Part shown: positions 58,868-64,000 of the stretch, piece by piece
How the letters are laid out: every line of letters starts with the position of its first letter
How positions within the stretch are numbered: position 1 is the first letter of the stretch
Source of the DNA: Xylaria sp. FL1777
Lineage: Eukaryota; Ascomycota; Sordariomycetes; Xylariales; Xylariaceae
Length of the DNA stretch: 64,000 bases
Assembly (NCBI GenBank): GCA_022578965.1
Contig: MU400626.1
Span: 62,001 to 126,000 of the forward strand
Direction: 5' to 3'
Notes under the pieces: model-generated
What the model was told of the DNA's origin: nothing
What the model saw: only the letters and a program-made list of their open reading frames with translations
The model's database searches: none
Program-made: the position numbers and the translations under genes

Positions 58868-61800
58868 CTATTTTAGTAAATTTTTTGCTTTAATTTAGTT
58901 AGCAAGTTATTTTAAAAATAATAATTAATTTGCAAATATTAATAAATGCTTAATTAGTTAAAAATACTATAGTACTATTTTAGCGCAAAAAAAAGCAGAA
59001 AAATTAAAGCTAAAAATTAATAAAGTATAGTTTTTTAAGCCTAAAGTAATGTTCTTATTACAAAAGATCTTTTTTGCTTTTTTAATAATACTTATTATAG
59101 TGTTTTAAAAATAATAAATATTATTAGCGTTATATTTAATTATAATTAAAATTTTAGTGCAATTTTTTAGCTTTTTAGGCTTTATTTTCTTTAGTATTAG
59201 CTTATAAGCTTGTTTACTTAAGCATTTTTAGAACTTTTTGTTTAGTTTTTTTTTAGTTTAAGCTTTAAAAAAAAACAAGCTATTTAGCATTATATTTAGT
59301 ATACATGCTTAAATTTAAGTTATAGCCCATAAAATCTTACTTTAAAATTTTAATAAAAGCTTAAAATTTAAAAAAACAGCTTTAATTATTTCTTAAAGCG
59401 TTTAGTGCAGTTTTTTTATTAAATTAACCTATTTGTATTAATAAAGTGCTAAAAATTCAGGTTAAATGCCTTTTTATATAAAAAAACCAATAATTACTTA
59501 GTTTTTAAATTTTTTGCTATTATTAGTTTTATAAAATTAAACCTTTATACTAGTTTATATTTTAACTTATTTAATATTTAGTTAAATAAAATATTTAGCA
59601 TTAAACTTTTGTTTTAGCAAGTATATTTTTAAAAATTAAGTTATATTGTTTATTATTAATAAATAATATAACTTATTTATAAAAGTTACTAATATAACTA
59701 AGCTACTTAAGTTAGCATATTAACAAGCGCTTTTTTATAAAGCTTATAAAACTATAATATAATTATTTTTAGTAGTTCTTTTAGCTAATATATATAATTT
59801 GTATACTATGTTATTATAATTATTAATAACTTAAATGCTTTTTTTTAAAGCTACTTTATAACAGTTTTAAAAGTTTATATAGTTAAAACATTAATATAAA
59901 AGCATTAAAAGTACTATTAAACTTAAATTTGCAGTTATAAATGCTATTAGTAATTTTCTTAATTTTAAAGGCTTTTAGTAGTTTAAGCAAATAGCAATAA
60001 AGTAATTAAAAAAGTAAAATTTATTATATAGCTGCTTATATATTATTAGTATTTAGTAATTTAAGCAATTAAGTAATATAAAAAAAATTTAAGCTTTAAA
60101 TTTATTTTGTTTAAACTTAAAGCTTTATTATACTATAAAAATGCTAATTAAAATAAAGTTTAGTTTTATATATAAAACATATAAAACATTTCTTAAAATA
60201 ATAAGTTTAGTGTTATTTTTTTATTAAACTACTAAAGTAATTTTATTGCTGCTTAATACTATTACTTTAGCACTTATACCTTTTATTTCGGAAAGTTTAA
60301 TAAAAAGTATATATATTATAAACATTTATTGTTTGCAGCAAATATAGCATAAAGCTCTTATATTAAATAACTAGTTAAAAAATTTAGCTATTAATAATTT
60401 TATAAAAACCTTTAATATTATTTTAAATATGTTTTCTAAAAACAATATAGTATAAGCTTAAACAAAGTTAGTTTGTAATAAAAAGGTATTATATTAATTA
60501 GTAAAATATTATATTGCTTTATTTTATTTAATATAGTAACTTTTAAAGTTTATAGCTTTTAAAAAGTTATTTAAACTTATGTTAAAAATACTAATTAAAG
60601 GCCTATCTTTTTAATAATAAGCTATTTTCTTATTTTATTTTAAACAACATATATTATTATTATAGTTATTATAAGTAGTATTAAACTATCTATAAATAAA
60701 ACAAACCTTTTAAAAAAGTTCTATATAGTTAAAAAGTTTTTCTTTTTTAATAAAGCTTTTAAAGTTATTATTTAAGCGTTATTAGTTATTTTAATTAGTG
60801 CTTAGTTTGCTATATTTAGTAAAGTAAACTTTATTATTTTTATTAGCATTATTTAAATAATATGCTAATATTGCTAAAGCATTACGTTTAGCATTTTTAA
60901 ATAGCTTTATTTAATAATTACAAGCTTTAAACATTAACTTTTTTAAAGTAATTAAAAATCTACTACTAATGTTTATAATAAAATATATAATAGTTATAAA
61001 TGTTTTCTAAGTATTAAAAGCATTACTTAAATTTGCTATATATTATAATTGCTTAAACTAATCAAAAATTTTCTAGTTAAATTAAAAAAAATTAATAGCT
61101 TAATAGTTATTAATTTAATGCTTGTTATACTTATTAATCCTTTTTATTTATATTAAAGTCTTTTTTAATAAAGCATATAATAAGTTTAGTAAATAATTTA
61201 TTTTTTATTACTAATAGTAAATAATTAGTTAATAATATATAGCATAAATATTTGTTTTATTGTTTATGTTTTATTTTTGCTTAATAGTTAAGTTTAGTTT
61301 ACTTTTAATGCTAGCTAATAAATAATTGTTTATAGTAGTTTAATAAATCTAGCGTTTAATAAAGGTATTTTAAGTAATATTATCTGTATTATTAAAAAGT
61401 TCTATAAGCTTAAAAAAAGTGCCGTTAAGTATATTTTTAACGCTTTTTTTTAGCGCAGCATTTTATAATGTAGTATTAAAGTTGTTTTAGTTAGCACTTT
61501 TATTTTTAAGTTTAAGTACGCTAATAAAGCTAACGCTTAACTTTATTAACTTAAAGGCTTAAATCTTAATATTATAATTGTTTATATTAAGCTTTTTAAG
61601 CTTAAAGCATTATAACATAGTATTATTAGTATAAAAGTTAAAAGTTAAAATAATAAGTAAAATAATAAATATAAGCAGTATTAAAAATAAAATAAAAGTA
61701 TTCCGCAAAAAAAAAAGCTGCTTTTCTTTTAGCTAAAAAACAAATAAATTATTATTTAAAGCTTTTTTTTCGACTTTGATCTTTTCGTTATATATAAGTA

Positions 61801-62400
61801 GTATATTAAAGCATTACTATTTTTATAGTTTATCTTTTTTTAAGCTTTAAAAAGTAAAAGCAAAAGTAAAAAGCTTTTTCTTAAGTATAAAACCATTAAA
61901 TAGTTAATCTTAAAAAATAAATATATTATTAAGTAATTTAAATTTATACTTTTTTAACTATTTTTTAAAAAACTTTAGTTTAGTTATAGTTAAATATATT
62001 AATAAATAATAATTAAAAGTAGATTTTAAATCTTCTAAGTATTTTAAGTTCTTAGTAAACTTTTGTTTATGCTTATTAGTAAAAAAAAAAAAGTAAATAT
62101 ATAAGTGATTTTTTATAAATAATAAACAATTATACAACGTATAATCTTTTATTATAAAATAAGTATGCAGTTTTATAGCATATTAACTAAAAGCTAAATA
62201 GTTGTTTAAAACACTAGAAATATTAACAAGTAGCACTAATAACAAGTTTTCTTTTTGCATTTTTATCTAAAAGTACTATAAAAAAAACAAATATTTGCGT
62301 TTAATAGCAAACAGCTTACTTTTAGTAGCTAATACTTTACGTTTAATAACTTAAAGTATAAATAAGCGTTAATAAAAACCTTTTATATTTTGTAAAACAG
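58863..62400 (-). mobile_element. 5' half of the RIP-mutated Ty1/copia element (protease and integrase part)
   Basis: The minus-strand translation at about 59130-59040 gives a copia integrase C-terminal segment (NANNIYYF, then ISIIKKAKKIFCNKNITL, like RIW...RDV.F in intact members). At about 60198-60145 it gives LRNVLYV-x2-IKLNFILIS, the segment following copia protease. The order protease, integrase, (gypsy insertion), RT, RNase H is the copia order, so this is the other half of the element left of 51004. Gag should lie at about 60.5-61.6 kb and is unreadable. The 5' LTR was not identified, so the right end (somewhere at 61.6-62.4 kb) is approximate. Confidence 0.6.
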
Positions 62401-62426
62401 TAATAAAGTAAAATTTCTTTTAGCCG

Positions 62427-62466
62427 AAGGTTTTCTGCATTACGGAGTAATGAGAAAGAAAACCTT
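62427..62466. repeat. Nested perfect hairpin next to the AT-rich block
   Basis: The outer arms 62427-62436 and 62457-62466 are exact reverse complements (AAGGTTTTCT/AGAAAACCTT). Inside them is a second perfect stem, CATTAC (62438-62443) with GTAATG (62447-62452), around a GGA loop. It sits where composition returns to normal, just right of the mutated retroelement. It could be an element end, a structured RNA or a terminator-like fold; I do not choose. Confidence 0.6.
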
Positions 62467-62658
62467 ACGTTAACGTTATAATAAGTGGAACGAAGTAAAA
62501 CAATAGAATAGAAAATCAAGGACAAAGGGAAAGAGAAAACGCAGTGGCCTAATGCGGTTAGTTTCTCCGAGAAGGGTTAATCATGTACCTTGCAATTCTG
62601 AGCGCTTTGGTTGGTTGGAGATAAGCGCACAATATTTTTGAACGCTTTAGCTACAACT
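62467..62658. other. Short non-RIPed stretch with tRNA-like A/B boxes
   Basis: Composition is normal. TGGCCTAATGCGG (62545-62557) resembles a tRNA A box and CTTGCAATTCTGAG (62589-62602) resembles a degenerate B box, at about tRNA spacing. The acceptor stem cannot be paired cleanly, so this is at best a tRNA-derived relic or SINE-like head, not a tRNA gene. Confidence 0.25.
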
Positions 62659-63870
62659 TGGCCACAGACCTAGCCACAGACCTAGCCATACAGACCCTTC
62701 CATACATATAGACCAAGCCATACAGACCTAGCTATACAGACCTAGCTATACGGACCTAGCTATACAGACCCTTCTATACATATAGACCAAGCCATACAGA
62801 CCTAGCTATATAGACCTAGCTATACGGACCTAGCCATACATATAGACCAAGCCATACAGACCAAGCCATACAGACCAAGCCATACAGACCAAGCCATACA
62901 GACCTAGCCATACAGACCTAGCTATACAGACCCTTCCATACATATAGACCTAGCCACAGACCTAGCCACAGACTTAGCCATACAAACCTAGCTATATAGA
63001 CCTAGCCATACATATAGACCAAGCTATACAGACCAAGCCATACAGACCAAGCCATACAGACCAAGCTATACAGACCTAGCTATATAGACCTAGCCATACA
63101 GACCCTTCCATACATATAGACCTAGCCACAGACCCAGCCATAGACCTAGCTATACAAACCTAGCTATATAGACCTAGCCATACAGACCTAGCTATACAGA
63201 CCAAGCCATACAGACCTTTCCATACATATAGACCTAGCCACAGACCTAGCCACAGACTTAGCCATACAAACCTAGCTATATAGACCTAGCCATACATATA
63301 GACCAAGCTATACAGACCAAGCCATACAGACCTAGCCACAGACTTAGCCATACAAACCTAGCTATATAGACCTAGCCATACATATAGACCAAGCTATACA
63401 GACCTAGCCACAGACCCAGCCATAGACCTAGCTATACAAACCTAGCTATATAGACCTAGCCATACAGACCTAGCTATACAGACCAAGCCATACAGACCTT
63501 TCCATACATATAGACCTAGCCACAGACCTAGCCATAGACCCAGCCATAGACCAAGCCATACAGACCTAGCCATACGGACTTAGCCATACAGACCTAGCCA
63601 TACGGACCTAGCTATATAGACCCTTCCATACATATAGACCAAGCTATACAGACCCTTCTATATATATAGACTTAGCCACAGACCTAGCCATAGACCCAGT
63701 CACAGACCTAGCTATATAAACCTAGCTATATAGACCTAGCCATACAGACCTTTCTATACATATAGACTAAGCTATATAGACCAAGCTATACAGACCTAGC
63801 TATACAGACCTTTTTATACATATAAACCAAGCTATATAAACTTAGCTATATAAACCTATATATATATAAA
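62659..63870. repeat. Satellite array of 14-bp CAGACCTAGCCATA-type units with higher-order structure
   Basis: The array is built from units such as CAGACCTAGCCATA, CAGACCAAGCCATA and CAGACCTAGCTATA, plus a longer variant with CAGACCCTTCCATACATATA. Units of 14 bp and shorter 'CACAGACCTAGC' forms alternate in blocks that recur: the run CCACAGACTTAGCC/ATACAAACCTAGC reappears near 62960, 63240 and 63335. This implies higher-order repeats. The right part becomes AT-richer (AAACCTAGCTATAT-type), so it grades into mutated sequence. A 14-bp period is not a multiple of three, so it is non-coding. Confidence 0.9.
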
Positions 63871-63935
63871 CCTTTTTATATAGCTAGGTTTATATAGCTA
63901 AGTTTGTATAGCTTGGTTTATATATATAAAAAGGT
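63808..63935. repeat. 51-bp inverted repeat where the satellite reverses orientation
   Basis: Left arm 63808-63858 and right arm 63885-63935 are reverse complements at 49 of 51 positions, with a 26-bp AT-rich spacer. To the right, the satellite words appear as complements (TAGGTTTATATAGCTAAGT, GCTTGGTTT). The fold-back junction is long and nearly perfect, and could extrude as a cruciform. Confidence 0.85.
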
Positions 63936-64000
63936 TTATATAGCTTATTTTAAGTGCTTTAAACTAGAATGGTTTTTATGTTTGTACTTTTTTAGCTATA
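63936..64000. other. AT-rich sequence to the window end
   Basis: This continues after the inverted repeat with one further AAGGTTTATATAGC-type unit and AT-rich DNA. The window ends inside it, so no element can be delimited. Confidence 0.5.

Noticed and set aside
62659..63870. CRISPR-like array
   Set aside because: Direct repeats have no unique spacers of constant length; it is eukaryotic satellite DNA.

Overview
The window is nuclear DNA of a filamentous ascomycete (Pezizomycotina, most likely Sordariomycetes). Introns are short (50-255 nt), with GTRNGT donors, CTAAC/CTGAC-type branch points and YAG acceptors. Genes are intron-poor, monocistronic and on both strands. Families include fungal Zn2Cys6 regulators, a GPI-anchored GH72 glucanosyltransferase and a SEC72 homologue. 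The right end is AT-saturated repeat DNA of the kind made by repeat-induced point mutation (RIP). All splice models come from reading frame, splice signals and family expectation; no transcript data were used.

Layout. 1-0.8 kb: a two-exon gene for a small Cys-rich protein. 0.8-7.6 kb: a gene-poor spacer with a MITE-like inverted repeat near 1.4 kb and many copies of palindromic TACCTAGGTA-type and TACTGCGTA-type words. 7.6-16.6 kb: a small conserved protein, SEC72 (-), an internal-Zn2Cys6 protein (-) and a TauD-type dioxygenase (+). 19.3-21.2 kb: a GEL/GAS-family cell-wall enzyme (+). 22.3-26.1 kb: an aldo/keto reductase (-) divergent from a Zn2Cys6 regulator (+), with a short tandem repeat between them. 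26.6-31 kb: a lipid-droplet hydrolase (-) and a PlsC acyltransferase (+). 31.6-32.7 kb: a decayed 5'-nucleotidase (-). 36.2-45 kb: a BAR protein (+), an IPNS-type dioxygenase (-), a second Zn2Cys6 regulator (+) and a secreted, probably GPI-anchored protein (-). 45-48.8 kb: no gene seen.

From about 48.8 to 62.4 kb the DNA is extremely AT-rich and has no intact gene, but it can be resolved. A Ty3/gypsy LTR retrotransposon (51004-58862, minus strand, 193-bp LTRs, AATTA/AATTG target duplication) sits inside an older Ty1/copia element, also on the minus strand, between its integrase and reverse-transcriptase regions. Both are riddled with C-to-T/G-to-A-type damage. A non-RIPed stretch with a hairpin follows, then a satellite array of 14-bp units (about 62.66-63.87 kb). 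The array reverses orientation at a 51-bp inverted repeat.

The genes are mainly membrane, lipid and cell-wall housekeeping plus a few redox enzymes and regulators. There is no polyketide or peptide synthase backbone, so I see no secondary-metabolite cluster. The main structural interest is the sharp change from euchromatin-like DNA to a nested, RIP-mutated transposon block with satellite, as in ascomycete heterochromatin (centromere, subtelomere or accessory-region edge).
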